Below are positions 8,507 to 16,464 of a stretch of DNA of 64,000 bases, one piece after another. Location of the stretch: assembly GCF_018617485.1 (NCBI RefSeq), contig NZ_JACSKH010000001.1, positions 868,001 through 932,000 on the forward strand. The letters run 5' to 3'. Made by a program: the position numbers and the translations under genes. Position 1 is the first letter of the stretch; the number at the start of each line of letters is the position of its first letter. The DNA comes from Exiguobacterium sp. s124 (lineage in GTDB: Bacteria > Bacillota > Bacilli > Exiguobacteriales > Exiguobacteriaceae). The notes below the pieces were generated by a model. That model was not told the origin of the DNA and ran no database searches. It saw nothing but the letters and a program-made list of their open reading frames with translations.

Positions 8507-8532
8507 TTTGTACTCCAAAACCGAACCCGTTA
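8507..8532 (-). repeat. Right terminal inverted repeat
   Basis: Exact inverted copy of 7393-7418, ending CCGAACCCGTTA on the plus strand. Confidence 0.88.
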
Positions 8533-8541
8533 AATAATAAT
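8533..8541. repeat. Right copy of flanking direct repeat (putative target-site duplication)
   Basis: AATAATAAT, identical to 7384-7392; followed by CGCCTTCTTTTTT, which complements the end of coaE (AAAAAGAAGGCG). Confidence 0.7.
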
Positions 8542-8552
8542 CGCCTTCTTTT

Positions 8553-9035
8553 TTAGTTCAATGGATCGGAGTCGGGTGACCCCTTCTTCCATGTGTCATA
8601 AATTGCCCGTCCATCACTCGGATGACCGTTTGAATAATAGATAGGATACAGTGAAAAGAAAATATAATAAAACGAGAAATAAGCGAACTGATACGTATAT
8701 AGGGTCGGTTCAATATCTCGTCTTAAAATAAACGCATTCACAATCAAGATGCTCGCTAAATTAAAGATGGCGCCACCGCCATATACAAGAGAGCGAGTTA
8801 GCTTATTGCTCCATTTTAAATCTGTAAACTGACACCACGCATCATAAAAATAGACGCGGTTTACTTGAAGACGCCCTACTTTAAACATTTTCTTACCTGT
8901 TCCGATTTGCATGTCGAGTGAGCCACCGAACAATTTTGCGAAAAAGAAGTGACCGAACTCATGAATCAACGTCACAATCGGTAAGATGATAAAGAATGAA
9001 ATGAAGAATTTATCGATATCTCCCCAATCAAACAT
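8553..9035 (-). CDS. Small M50-type (site-2 protease-like) membrane metalloprotease
   Basis: 160-residue integral membrane protein. The zinc motif HEFGH is at about residues 25-29 within the first hydrophobic segment (FFISFFIILPIVTLIHEFGH). A second hydrophobic pair lies mid-protein, and the C-terminal YYSNGHPSDGR resembles the NxxPxxDG motif that supplies the third zinc ligand in the M50 family. It lacks a PDZ domain and is much shorter than RseP/RasP, so it is a minimal family member of unknown substrate. GGAGG lies a few bases before the ATG (minus strand). It is convergent with coaE; their shared terminator has been split by the Imm26 element. Confidence 0.8.
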   Translation of the reverse strand: MFDWGDIDKFFISFFIILPIVTLIHEFGHFFFAKLFGGSLDMQIGTGKKMFKVGRLQVNRVYFYDAWCQFTDLKWSNKLTRSLVYGGGAIFNLASILIVNAFILRRDIEPTLYTYQFAYFSFYYIFFSLYPIYYSNGHPSDGRAIYDTWKKGSPDSDPLN

Positions 9036-9130
9036 GATGACGCCTCCTTTCTAATGTGCTTCACGACAAGAAATTTCCCTCATTTTCAAAAAATAAACAA
9101 AGAAAAACGAAAAAAATGTGACGATTCATA

Positions 9131-9145
9131 GTGAAAACGCTTACA
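9131..9145 (+). promoter_or_regulatory. CcpA catabolite-response element (cre) on the gapB promoter
   Basis: GTGAAAACGCTTACA matches the cre consensus WTGAAARCGYTTWNN except for the first base. It lies over the -35 region of the gapB promoter (TATAAT at 9155-9160), a position that would repress initiation. Confidence 0.65.
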
Positions 9146-9160
9146 GCAATCCGTTATAAT
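9131..9160 (+). promoter_or_regulatory. gapB promoter
   Basis: A consensus -10 TATAAT (9155-9160) with a weak -35 (GTGAAA, 9131-9136, 18-bp spacer); transcription would start about 25 bp before the gapB ribosome site. Confidence 0.65.
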
Positions 9161-9192
9161 GAAACCGTAATGTAGAAAAAGGGGGATTTAGC

Positions 9193-10224
9193 ATGGGGAC
9201 AAAAGTTGCGATTAACGGATTCGGTCGAATTGGGAGAATGGTATTCCGAAAATTGATGCTTGAAGGACGTCATGAAGTTGTGGCAATCAACGCGAGCTAT
9301 CCTGCGGAAACGCTCGCTCATCTCATCAAACACGATTCGATTCACGGACCATTCGGATTAACAGTTCGAGCGCAAGGGGACGCGCTTGAAGTTGATGGGA
9401 AACGAATTGAACTGATCTCAGAACGTGATCCATCACGTTTACCGTGGGAAGAACTTGGTATCGATATCGTTGTCGAGGCGACGGGGAAATTCAACTCTGA
9501 TATCGGAGCGAAGCTACATCTAGATGCAGGTGCAAAAAAAGTGATTTTGACTGCACCAGGTAAAGGGGATTTACGTACGATCGTGATGGGGGTCAACGAT
9601 CGGGATTATCGCCCAGAAGAAGACCATATCATTTCAAATGCATCGTGTACGACAAACTGTCTAGGTCCAGTCGTGAAGGTATTGCATTCAACGTTCGGGA
9701 TTGAAACAGGTTTAGTGACGACTGTTCATGCGTACACGAACGACCAAAATAATATTGATAACCCGCATAAAGACTTACGTCGAGCGCGTGCTTGTGGCAG
9801 TTCAATTATCCCGACATCAACCGGGGCGGCTAAAGCAATCGGGCTCGTCATGCCGGAACTTCAAGGCAAATTGAACGGAATGGCACTTCGCGTCCCGACA
9901 CCGAACGTTTCACTTGTCGACTTAGTCGTCGAACTTCACCGTGACGTCACAGTCGATGAGGTGAATGAAGCGTTTGAACGTGCAGCGTTTGGAGAAATGA
10001 CGGGCGTGTTAGGTGTTTCTCATGAACCACTCGTATCGATTGATTTCAATGGAGACGATCGCTCGTCAATTATCGATATGGATTCGACGATGGTACTCGG
10101 CGGAAATCATGTAAAAGTGCTCGCGTGGTATGACAATGAGTGGGGCTATTCGTGCCGTGTCGTCGACTTGTTAGATATGGTGGCGAGCTACCTTCAAATC
10201 GGACAACAAGAAACACACGCCTAA
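9193..10224 (+). CDS. gapB: Gluconeogenic glyceraldehyde-3-phosphate dehydrogenase GapB
   Basis: Converts 1,3-bisphosphoglycerate to glyceraldehyde-3-phosphate, NADP-preferring, in the gluconeogenic direction. The nucleotide-binding start is VAINGFGRIGR, and the following VVAINASYPAETLAHLIKHD is the GapB-type sequence, with Ala-Ser rather than an acidic residue after Asn as in NAD-preferring GapA. The catalytic cysteine lies in SNASCTTNCLGP (about Cys154) and the C-terminal WYDNEWGYSCRVVDL is typical. Length 343. It is preceded by GGGGG at a good distance and by its own promoter with an overlapping cre site. gapB-speD order is as in Bacillus, where CcpN rather than CcpA represses gapB. Confidence 0.95.
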   Translation: MGTKVAINGFGRIGRMVFRKLMLEGRHEVVAINASYPAETLAHLIKHDSIHGPFGLTVRAQGDALEVDGKRIELISERDPSRLPWEELGIDIVVEATGKFNSDIGAKLHLDAGAKKVILTAPGKGDLRTIVMGVNDRDYRPEEDHIISNASCTTNCLGPVVKVLHSTFGIETGLVTTVHAYTNDQNNIDNPHKDLRRARACGSSIIPTSTGAAKAIGLVMPELQGKLNGMALRVPTPNVSLVDLVVELHRDVTVDEVNEAFERAAFGEMTGVLGVSHEPLVSIDFNGDDRSSIIDMDSTMVLGGNHVKVLAWYDNEWGYSCRVVDLLDMVASYLQIGQQETHA

Positions 10225-10272
10225 AAAATATTACGTTCTAAAAAATATTTCTGATTTTTTTAAACAAATGTC

Positions 10273-10301
10273 TTGTAACGACGTCCCAAACACGTTACAC
10301 T
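10273..10301 (+). promoter_or_regulatory. speD promoter
   Basis: TTGTAA (10273-10278), 17-bp spacer, TACACT (10296-10301). The predicted start near 10308 leaves a leader of about 148 bases before speD. Confidence 0.6.
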
Positions 10302-10307
10302 CAGTTT

Positions 10308-10455
10308 CGTGAACTTCAATTGGTCTGACAAACGCAGCTTAAAGGGTTAGGACCTCTTAGGACTAACTTGCCCCCGTGGTTGTGGGCGATTCAGGCACAA
10401 AGTGAGTGATCATCAACTACTTTGAGACCATTGATGTAAAGGGGGATCCACTAAT
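10308..10455 (+). promoter_or_regulatory. Structured 5' leader of speD, riboswitch-like
   Basis: A closing helix TGGTCT (10321-10326) / AGACCA (10425-10430) encloses two hairpins: GTTAG/CTAAC with inner CCT/AGG (10346-10367), and TTGCCC/GGGCGA (10368-10389). The CCCCC at 10371-10375 can alternatively pair with the GGGGG ribosome-binding site at 10441-10445. This two-state layout is typical of translational riboswitches. I do not recognise a named Rfam class. Confidence 0.45.
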
Positions 10456-10842
10456 ATGGATACTATGGGACGTCACATTATTACAGAACTTTGGGAGTGC
10501 AATCCCGACAAATTGAATGATATCGACTACATCGAGCGTTTGTTCGTCGATGCTGCTCTTCGTTCGGGCGCTGAAGTCCGCGAAGTCGCTTTCCACAAAT
10601 TTGCGCCGCACGGTGTGAGTGGAGTCGTCATCATTTCAGAATCACACTTAACGATTCACAGTTTCCCAGAGCATGGCTACGCGTCAGTTGACGTGTTCAC
10701 ATGTGGAGATCGAATCGATCCAGCTACGGCATCGCAATACATCGCCGAAGGTTTGGATGCAAAAGTACGTGAAGATGTGAAACTTGAGCGTGGGATGGGA
10801 CCGATTCGTGTTCCAGAAGCACAAGTTGCACTAACTAAATAA
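10456..10842 (+). CDS. speD: S-adenosylmethionine decarboxylase proenzyme
   Basis: Makes decarboxylated SAM, the aminopropyl donor for spermidine synthesis. It is the short (128-residue) class 1B enzyme of Bacillales and Thermotoga. It self-cleaves between Glu62 and Ser63 in [12 protein letters not shown], turning the serine into the pyruvoyl cofactor. The catalytic His (SHLTIH) and Cys (VFTCGD, about residue 82) are present. Upstream lie a good promoter and a long structured leader; downstream a terminator, so it is probably monocistronic. Confidence 0.96.
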   Translation: MDTMGRHIITELWECNPDKLNDIDYIERLFVDAALRSGAEVREVAFHKFAPHGVSGVVIISESHLTIHSFPEHGYASVDVFTCGDRIDPATASQYIAEGLDAKVREDVKLERGMGPIRVPEAQVALTK

Positions 10843-10860
10843 TTCTGAAGAACCTTTTGA

Positions 10861-10888
10861 GGCTGGCCGTTTAACGGTCAGCCCTTTT
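10861..10888 (+). terminator. speD terminator
   Basis: Stem GGCTGGCCGTT / AACGGTCAGCC followed by CTTTT. Confidence 0.85.
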
Positions 10889-10954
10889 AATTGTTTTGTT
10901 GTCGCCTTAATTTTGATATGCTTAACGTATATAACTCAGGCGTTGAGGTGGATT

Positions 10955-11326
10955 ATGGGACTGTTAGATAAGTTACAAACACATATCGAAACAAAAGACA
11001 CACATAAAAATGAAACGCTTCGGACGCGTTACTACGCAGCATCTCCGAACGCAATCTTACAATGGTTAGAAAGTCAGGTTCAATCGAATGGTCAAACGGT
11101 ACGCCGGATTGATTCAAATCGAGGCGAACTCTCATTTATTGGTGAAGGATGGGACGGGCTCATTACAATCGTGCAAGTAGACGGTGGTCGTACAGCGGTC
11201 GACTTCACGTTAAATCGTGAACAGCGACTTGGTGCAGACCTTGCACAAATCATCACGCACTATTATGAGGCGCTCACACAACAATTCCCGCTTCGTGCTA
11301 TTGGAAATAAATCTGTCGAACGATAA
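10955..11326 (+). CDS. Conserved cytosolic protein of unknown function
   Basis: 123 residues, soluble, no signal peptide or membrane segment. ATG 10955 (MGLLDKLQTHIETKDTHKNE) follows GAGGTG at normal spacing; an upstream ATG at 10913 in the same frame has no ribosome site and would overlap the promoter region. The sequence RYYAASPNAILQWLESQV followed by a strand-rich region (GELSFIGEGWDGLITIVQV) suggests a small alpha/beta fold. A protein of this kind often lies between speD and nrdR in Bacillales genomes, but I know of no function. It is 12 bp ahead of nrdR, so probably co-transcribed with it. Confidence 0.8.
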   Translation: MGLLDKLQTHIETKDTHKNETLRTRYYAASPNAILQWLESQVQSNGQTVRRIDSNRGELSFIGEGWDGLITIVQVDGGRTAVDFTLNREQRLGADLAQIITHYYEALTQQFPLRAIGNKSVER

Positions 11327-11338
11327 GGAGGCTTGAGC

Positions 11339-11806
11339 ATGCGTTGTCCGAAATGTGATCACAATGGAACGAGAGTGCTCGATTCCCGACCGGTGCAAGA
11401 CCATTATTCGATTCGACGTCGTCGTGAATGTGAAAAATGCGGGTATCGATTCACAACCTTTGAGACGGTGGAACAGACTCCGCTCATTATCGTGAAGAAA
11501 GATGGAAATCGAGAAGAGTTCAGCCGTGAAAAAGTGCTGCGCGGAATCATTCGTGCGTGTGAAAAGCGACCGGTCACCCTCGAACAGCTTGAAGGAGTCG
11601 TGACAAAAGTCGAACAGCAACTCCGTGCCCTCGCACAGTCGGAAATCCCGAGTGAACAAGTGGGTGAGTTGGTGATGAATGAACTCGCACGTGTCGACGA
11701 AGTCGCATACGTTCGTTTTGCTTCGGTTTATCGCCAATTCAAAGACATCACGGTATTCTTTAAAGAACTTGAAGATTTAATGAAGCAAGAAAATTCGACC
11801 AACTAA
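11339..11806 (+). CDS. nrdR: Ribonucleotide-reductase repressor NrdR
   Basis: ATP/dATP-sensing transcriptional repressor of ribonucleotide reductase genes. The N-terminal zinc ribbon has [18 protein letters not shown] and [12 protein letters not shown] (four cysteines). The ATP-cone domain follows (about residues 49-139, beginning [19 protein letters not shown]). ATG 11339 is chosen because AAGGAGG (11325-11331) lies 7 bp before it; TTG 11333 is too close. Length 155. In Bacillus too it precedes dnaB and dnaI, linking dNTP control with replication initiation. Confidence 0.96.
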   Translation: MRCPKCDHNGTRVLDSRPVQDHYSIRRRRECEKCGYRFTTFETVEQTPLIIVKKDGNREEFSREKVLRGIIRACEKRPVTLEQLEGVVTKVEQQLRALAQSEIPSEQVGELVMNELARVDEVAYVRFASVYRQFKDITVFFKELEDLMKQENSTN

Positions 11807-11832
11807 AGGGCGGCCTGCTGGTCGCCCTTTTT
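11805..11832 (+). terminator. Terminator between nrdR and dnaB
   Basis: Stem AAAGGGCG / CGCCCTTT with inner CC/GG pairs and a T run. The short distance to dnaB (14 bp) suggests partial read-through. Confidence 0.75.
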
Positions 11833-11846
11833 CAGGGGAGAGAGCT

Positions 11847-13199
11847 ATGGAGAAAGAACGTACAATCTTTGGGACGGACGAACTGTTAATCATGAGTACG
11901 GGTCTTGTCGACCGTGAATCGTATCAGTCCCTCTATCATTTATATCAACCTGTCATTGGTGTGAAGGCACTCGCACTTTATCAGACGCTGTGGAGCGAAT
12001 TGAAACCTGGGAAGATGAAGTCGAACTATATGTCACATAGTGCCTTGTGTGAAATGTTGGATTACTCGATCAATGAATTGACGGATAGTCTCTTTCGATT
12101 AGAGGCAATCGGGTTGGTCAGAACGTATAAAACGAAAGATGCTCGCTTGACACAATACGTTTATCAGTTGCGTGTCCCGCTCGCACCGCATACTTTTTTA
12201 AATGATGGGCTACTGTCTAGCTTCCTCTTCTATAAAGTTGGGGAAGTGCGATTTAAACAATTGCAAGGACGCTTTACCATCGACCCTTTACCGGCAGGAA
12301 TCGTCGAGGTGACAAAAGACTTTAATGAAGTATTTGACGTGAAAGGTGTCAATCATCGAGCGTTCACACAAAAGAATTACGAAAAACCAGACCGTGCGAA
12401 GATTGAAATCAACTATTCGTTCGATATGGACATTGTGAAGAAACTGACGAATTTCCCGGTCGGATTCTTCACAAAAAAATTAGACGAAACCATCACAAAA
12501 CTCGCTTACGTGTCTCAACTCGATGAAGAGACGATGGCAGAAATGTTAAAAGAATATTTCGTCCACGAAGCGTATCTTCCGCTCAGTGAGCAAGAGAAAC
12601 GGGACGGATGTCGTCAGATGGTACTGCAGTTGAAGAAGAAACAGACGCGTCATCGGAAAGAGAAAACGGTGGAGCTCGAACAGACAAAACTAGGAGATCT
12701 TCATGACCCTGAGGTGATGGAAGCGGCTCATCCTCATCAATATGTATCGACACTACGGAAGACACCTCAGTTATCGAAGAGTGACGAACAATTAGTCATC
12801 GAACTTGTCGACACGCTCGGACTCGCTCCAGGTGTGATCAATGCACTCTTCTATTATTGTATCGAAGTGAAAAAGCAGACGCGTCTGAGCGAGAACTATG
12901 TCCTCCGCATCGCCACGAGTTGGAAGACGGCGGGCTATACGAACGCAAAAGAAGCATTAGAACGCGAAGAAACACAAGATGCATTGATTGAGAAGAAACA
13001 GCAAAAACGTGAAAATGTGCAGCGGACGACTGTCGGGTCACGTCGGAAAAACCAACAAGGTGAGATGCCGAAATGGCTTGAAGATGAAGCGAAACAACAG
13101 CGGTCTTACGATCAGGCACGGAAGAAAGAATTGGAATCTTCCGTACCTGATGACGCGGAGCTCGTGAAACTATTAAATGAATTGAAAGAGAAGGGGTGA
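11847..13199 (+). CDS. dnaB: Replication initiation and membrane attachment protein DnaB (Bacillus type)
   Basis: Helicase-loading protein that acts with DnaD and DnaI to load the replicative helicase at oriC and at stalled forks; it is not the DnaB helicase of E. coli. The N-terminal winged-helix region (about 1-120; RESYQSLYHLYQPVIGVKALALY) is the DDBH1-type domain. A central DnaB/DnaD-like domain covers about 300-400 (LPGVINALFYYCIEVKKQ-like segment at about 330). The C-terminus is rich in Lys, Gln and Glu (KKQQKRENVQRTT). Length 450. It lies 4 bp ahead of dnaI. Confidence 0.93.
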   Translation: MEKERTIFGTDELLIMSTGLVDRESYQSLYHLYQPVIGVKALALYQTLWSELKPGKMKSNYMSHSALCEMLDYSINELTDSLFRLEAIGLVRTYKTKDARLTQYVYQLRVPLAPHTFLNDGLLSSFLFYKVGEVRFKQLQGRFTIDPLPAGIVEVTKDFNEVFDVKGVNHRAFTQKNYEKPDRAKIEINYSFDMDIVKKLTNFPVGFFTKKLDETITKLAYVSQLDEETMAEMLKEYFVHEAYLPLSEQEKRDGCRQMVLQLKKKQTRHRKEKTVELEQTKLGDLHDPEVMEAAHPHQYVSTLRKTPQLSKSDEQLVIELVDTLGLAPGVINALFYYCIEVKKQTRLSENYVLRIATSWKTAGYTNAKEALEREETQDALIEKKQQKRENVQRTTVGSRRKNQQGEMPKWLEDEAKQQRSYDQARKKELESSVPDDAELVKLLNELKEKG

Positions 13200-13203
13200 G
13201 GGG

Positions 13204-14118
13204 ATGGAACGTATCAACCAGTCATTATCGCAGTTGATGAATCGAAAAGAAGTCCGTGAAGCGTATGAGTCGATTCGCAGACGAACGCTCAACCATCCGG
13301 GCGTGATCGCCTTTTTAAACGCTCATCCTGAACTAGATGAGAAAGCGATTGAGATTGGATTCACGAAACTGAGTGAGTATGCCGAACAGATGGACGGGAA
13401 GACGTTCATCGAGGAACAGGCCGTCATCCCGGGGCATCAACCGGTGCTCTATGTCGATCTTGGTCAGATTGCGATTCGTTATGAAGAGACGGTCGCTCAC
13501 CGACAAGGACGACGACAAAAAGAGATGGATCGAAAGTTTAAGAGCCTGTTCTTACCGGAAGAAGTTCGTGAGGCGAGCTTCGAGTCGTTCGACTGGGCAG
13601 ATGATGCACGTAAGATTGCGCTTCGAGAAGCGATGCGTTTCGTGACGGGGATGAAGTCCAAACAAAAAGTGAACGGACTCTATTTGCACGGTAGCTTCGG
13701 TGTCGGGAAGACGTATTTACTCGCCGCCATTGCCAATGAATTGAAAGTGGCGGATATCGAGACGATTTTGGTTCATGCCCCTGGGTTTGTATCAGAGGCC
13801 AAACGAAAAATCCGTACCGACTCATTCGATTCGTTTTTAACGTCGTTTCAACACGTGCCGGTTTTATTGATTGATGATATCGGAGCGGAGGCGATCAGTC
13901 CGTGGGTGCGTGACGAGTTGTTCGGCATCATTCTTCAATATCGGATGATGCACCGACTCCCGACGTTATATAGTTCAAACTTTAGTGGAGAAGAACTCGA
14001 GACGCACTTTTCAATCGATGGATCCGCACAAAATAAAATGAAAGCGCAGCGTCTCATGCAGCGCATTTCAACGACGACGACCCAAATCGAACTAAAGGGT
14101 GAAAATCGCCGTCGGTAA
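13204..14118 (+). CDS. dnaI: Primosomal helicase-loader protein DnaI
   Basis: AAA+ ATPase that loads the replicative helicase. The N-terminal region (about 1-130) is the helicase-binding part. The AAA+ core has Walker A GSFGVGKTYLLAA at about residue 160 and Walker B PVLLIDDIGAE, followed by the sensor-1-like LPTLYSSNFSGEEL and an arginine-rich end (MKAQRLMQRI). Length 304. Translationally close to dnaB (4-bp gap), as in Bacillus. The next gene, thrS, has its own promoter and T-box. Confidence 0.95.
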   Translation: MERINQSLSQLMNRKEVREAYESIRRRTLNHPGVIAFLNAHPELDEKAIEIGFTKLSEYAEQMDGKTFIEEQAVIPGHQPVLYVDLGQIAIRYEETVAHRQGRRQKEMDRKFKSLFLPEEVREASFESFDWADDARKIALREAMRFVTGMKSKQKVNGLYLHGSFGVGKTYLLAAIANELKVADIETILVHAPGFVSEAKRKIRTDSFDSFLTSFQHVPVLLIDDIGAEAISPWVRDELFGIILQYRMMHRLPTLYSSNFSGEELETHFSIDGSAQNKMKAQRLMQRISTTTTQIELKGENRRR

Positions 14119-14122
14119 AGGA

Positions 14123-14151
14123 TTGTTTTTCTTGGATGAGTTGACTATACT
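14123..14151 (+). promoter_or_regulatory. thrS promoter
   Basis: TTGTTT (14123-14128), 17-bp spacer, TATACT (14146-14151). Confidence 0.65.
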
Positions 14152-14157
14152 AATAAC

Positions 14158-14395
14158 CATATAAGTGATGCATAGAAGAGGATATGGATCATCGAGACGA
14201 GTTTTAGCGAGGGAAGGGCGGTGGAAGCTTCCTAACGACGACGATGCATTTACTCCCTCAGAGCACCGTACGGGTCAATCGTGCGGCGATTCACACTCGT
14301 TATCGTGTGTTCGAGCCAAGCGCTTTGCTTGGGAACGAGGGTGGTACCACGAGAATCAAAGCTCGTCCCTTTTTGAGGGATGGGCTTTTTTTATA
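14158..14395 (+). promoter_or_regulatory. T-box leader of thrS
   Basis: The T-box sequence AGGGTGGTACCACG lies at 14338-14351, with the antiterminator TGG..ACC that pairs with the uncharged tRNA acceptor end. A terminator follows: AGCTCGTCCCT (14360-14370) / AGGGATGGGCT (14376-14386) and T7. The 5' part holds the long stem I (GATGCAT near 14167 pairing with ATGCATT near 14243). The specifier loop must lie before 14245; ACG there would fit threonine, but I could not fix it with confidence. Uncharged tRNA-Thr would favour read-through into thrS. Confidence 0.92.
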
Positions 14396-14422
14396 TTCAT
14401 TTTTGAGAGGGGACAGATGTAC

Positions 14423-16360
14423 ATGATTCAATTGACATTTCCAGATGGCGCGGTAAAAGAATTTGATGCTGGCGTAACAGCAGAAGACGTCGCAGGCTCA
14501 ATTAGCCCGGGACTTCGCAAAAAGGCAATCGCAGCAAAATTAGACGGAGAACTCATCGACTACCGTCGTCCGATTGAACAAGATGGCAAAATCGAACTCG
14601 TCATGCCAGATTCAGAGGACGGTCTCGATTTGATGCGTCACTCGTCGGCACACTTGATGGCACAAGCAATCAAACGTCTGTATGGCGAAGAGAATAACAT
14701 TTATCTCGGGATTGGACCGACGATTGAGAACGGATTCTATTACGATATTGAAATGGACCGCCGAATCAATGAGGAAGATCTTCCCGAGATTGAGAAGATG
14801 ATGAAACGCATCGTCGATGAAAACTTAGAAATCACTCGTGAAGTCGTTTCACGTGACGAAGCACTCGCTCGTTATAAAGAGTTGGGAGACCCGCTGAAAA
14901 TCGAGTTGATTGAGGATATTCCTGCCGATCAGACACTTACAATCTATCATCAAGGTGAATTCTTCGACCTTTGCCGCGGACCACACGTTCCATCGACTTC
15001 AAAGTTGAAAATCTTTAAATTGATGAGCGTGGCTGGGGCATACTGGCGTGGTGACTCTGACAATAAGATGTTACAACGTATTTACGGGACGGCTTGGGCG
15101 ACGAAAGAACAACTCGCTGAGCATTTGCGTCTTCTTGAAGAAGCAAAAGAGCGCGATCATCGTAAACTCGGAAAAGAACTCGATCTCTTCTTCGTTTCGC
15201 AAGAAGTCGGTCAAGGTCTTCCGATGTGGCTTCCAAAAGGTGCGTCGATTCGTCGTACGGTCGAGCGCTACATCGTTGATAAAGAGCTCGAGCTCGGATA
15301 TCAGCACGTGTACACACCTGTGCTTGGATCGGTCGATTTGTACAAGACATCTGGGCACTGGGATCATTACCAAGATGATATGTTCCCGAAAATGGAAATG
15401 GACAATGAGGAACTCGTCCTTCGTCCGATGAACTGTCCGCACCACATGACAATCTACAAACATGAGCCACGCTCATACCGTGAGCTTCCGCTCCGGATTG
15501 CTGAGCTTGGTGGGATGCACCGCTACGAGATGTCAGGTGCACTCACAGGACTTCAACGTGTCCGTTACATGGTGTTGAATGATGGGCATACGTTCGTCAC
15601 ACCAGAACAAATGAAACAAGAGTTCAAAGACATCGTTCACTTGATTCAAGAAGTGTACGCTGATTTTGGCATTAAAGATTACCGTTTCCGTCTCTCGTAT
15701 CGCGATCCTGCCGATAAAGAGAAGTACTTCGATAACGATGCGATTTGGGAAATGGCACAGAGCCAGTTGAAAGAAACAATGGACGAGCTCGAACTTCCGT
15801 ACTTCGAAGCGGAAGGGGAAGCGGCATTCTACGGACCGAAACTCGACGTGCAAGTACGCACGGCGCTCGGGAAAGAAGAGACGCTTTCGACAGTTCAGCT
15901 TGATTTCTTGCTTCCGGAACGTTTCGATTTGACATACACTGGACCAGACGGGAAAGACCATCGTCCAATCGTCTTGCACCGTGGTGTCGTCTCGACAATG
16001 GAACGATTTGTTGCGTATTTGATTGAGGAGTACAAAGGAGCGTTCCCAACATGGCTCGCACCGGTACAAGTCAAATTGATTCCAGTATCACACGTCCATG
16101 ATGAGTACGTTGCTGAAGTGAAAGCGGAACTCGTCAAACGTGGTGTCCGGGTGGAAACGGACCTTCGTGATGAAAAACTTGGCTACAAGATTCGCGAAGC
16201 ACAAATGAAGAAGATTCCGATGACGCTCGTTCTTGGAGACAAAGAACGTGACGAGCGCGCAGTCAACATTCGCCGTTACGGTCAACAAGAACAAGTTTCA
16301 GCATCACTTGACGAATTCATCGCATCGCTCACAGAAGAGATCGCGAACCGTTCACGCTAA
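14423..16360 (+). CDS. thrS: Threonyl-tRNA synthetase
   Basis: Class II aminoacyl-tRNA synthetase. Domains in order: TGS ([18 protein letters not shown], residues 1-62), the HxxxH editing domain ([16 protein letters not shown]), the class II core with motif 2 near [20 protein letters not shown] (zinc-site Cys and His) and motif 3 [18 protein letters not shown], and the anticodon-binding domain ([17 protein letters not shown] onward). ATG 14423 is chosen because AGGGGA (14408-14413) is 9 bp away; ATG 14417 is only 3 bp away. The frame is open back to 14165, but that part is the T-box leader. Length 645, as in Bacillus. Confidence 0.97.
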   Translation: MIQLTFPDGAVKEFDAGVTAEDVAGSISPGLRKKAIAAKLDGELIDYRRPIEQDGKIELVMPDSEDGLDLMRHSSAHLMAQAIKRLYGEENNIYLGIGPTIENGFYYDIEMDRRINEEDLPEIEKMMKRIVDENLEITREVVSRDEALARYKELGDPLKIELIEDIPADQTLTIYHQGEFFDLCRGPHVPSTSKLKIFKLMSVAGAYWRGDSDNKMLQRIYGTAWATKEQLAEHLRLLEEAKERDHRKLGKELDLFFVSQEVGQGLPMWLPKGASIRRTVERYIVDKELELGYQHVYTPVLGSVDLYKTSGHWDHYQDDMFPKMEMDNEELVLRPMNCPHHMTIYKHEPRSYRELPLRIAELGGMHRYEMSGALTGLQRVRYMVLNDGHTFVTPEQMKQEFKDIVHLIQEVYADFGIKDYRFRLSYRDPADKEKYFDNDAIWEMAQSQLKETMDELELPYFEAEGEAAFYGPKLDVQVRTALGKEETLSTVQLDFLLPERFDLTYTGPDGKDHRPIVLHRGVVSTMERFVAYLIEEYKGAFPTWLAPVQVKLIPVSHVHDEYVAEVKAELVKRGVRVETDLRDEKLGYKIREAQMKKIPMTLVLGDKERDERAVNIRRYGQQEQVSASLDEFIASLTEEIANRSR

Positions 16361-16363
16361 GTG

Positions 16364-16400
16364 AAAGGCCACCTTTCCATCTGGAAAGGTGGCCTTTTTT
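16364..16400 (+). terminator. thrS terminator
   Basis: Perfect 15-bp stem AAAGGCCACCTTTCC / GGAAAGGTGGCCTTT with loop ATCT and T run. Confidence 0.95.
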
Positions 16401-16464
16401 CGGTCTATAGACGGATGTGTATTTAAGCGTCTACACGTATCGTAAACATAAGGAGTGATAATGA

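Larger units (their letters stand above)
7393..8532. mobile_element. 1,140-bp non-autonomous element with 26-bp TIRs carrying an Imm26 gene
   Basis: The two ends are perfect inverted repeats of 26 bp (7393-7418 and 8507-8532, beginning TAACGGGTTCGG). They are flanked by the direct repeat AATAATAAT (7384-7392 and 8533-8541). Because the repeat has period 3, the true duplication could be 9, 6 or 3 bp, or 7 bp if the TIR is counted as 27 bp. The interior is clearly more AT-rich than the neighbouring genes and holds an Imm26-family gene, two short gene fragments and three terminator-like hairpins. No transposase or recombinase is encoded, so mobilisation would need an enzyme supplied in trans. 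Removing the element and one repeat copy restores a perfect hairpin between coaE and the M50 gene. Confidence 0.8.

Noticed and set aside
7393-8532. Reading the inverted repeats as a site-specific invertible switch
   Set aside because: The flanking direct repeat and the rebuilt terminator fit transposition better; no invertase gene is nearby.
14165-14422. N-terminal extension of thrS by 86 codons
   Set aside because: This stretch is the T-box leader; the ribosome site supports ATG 14423.
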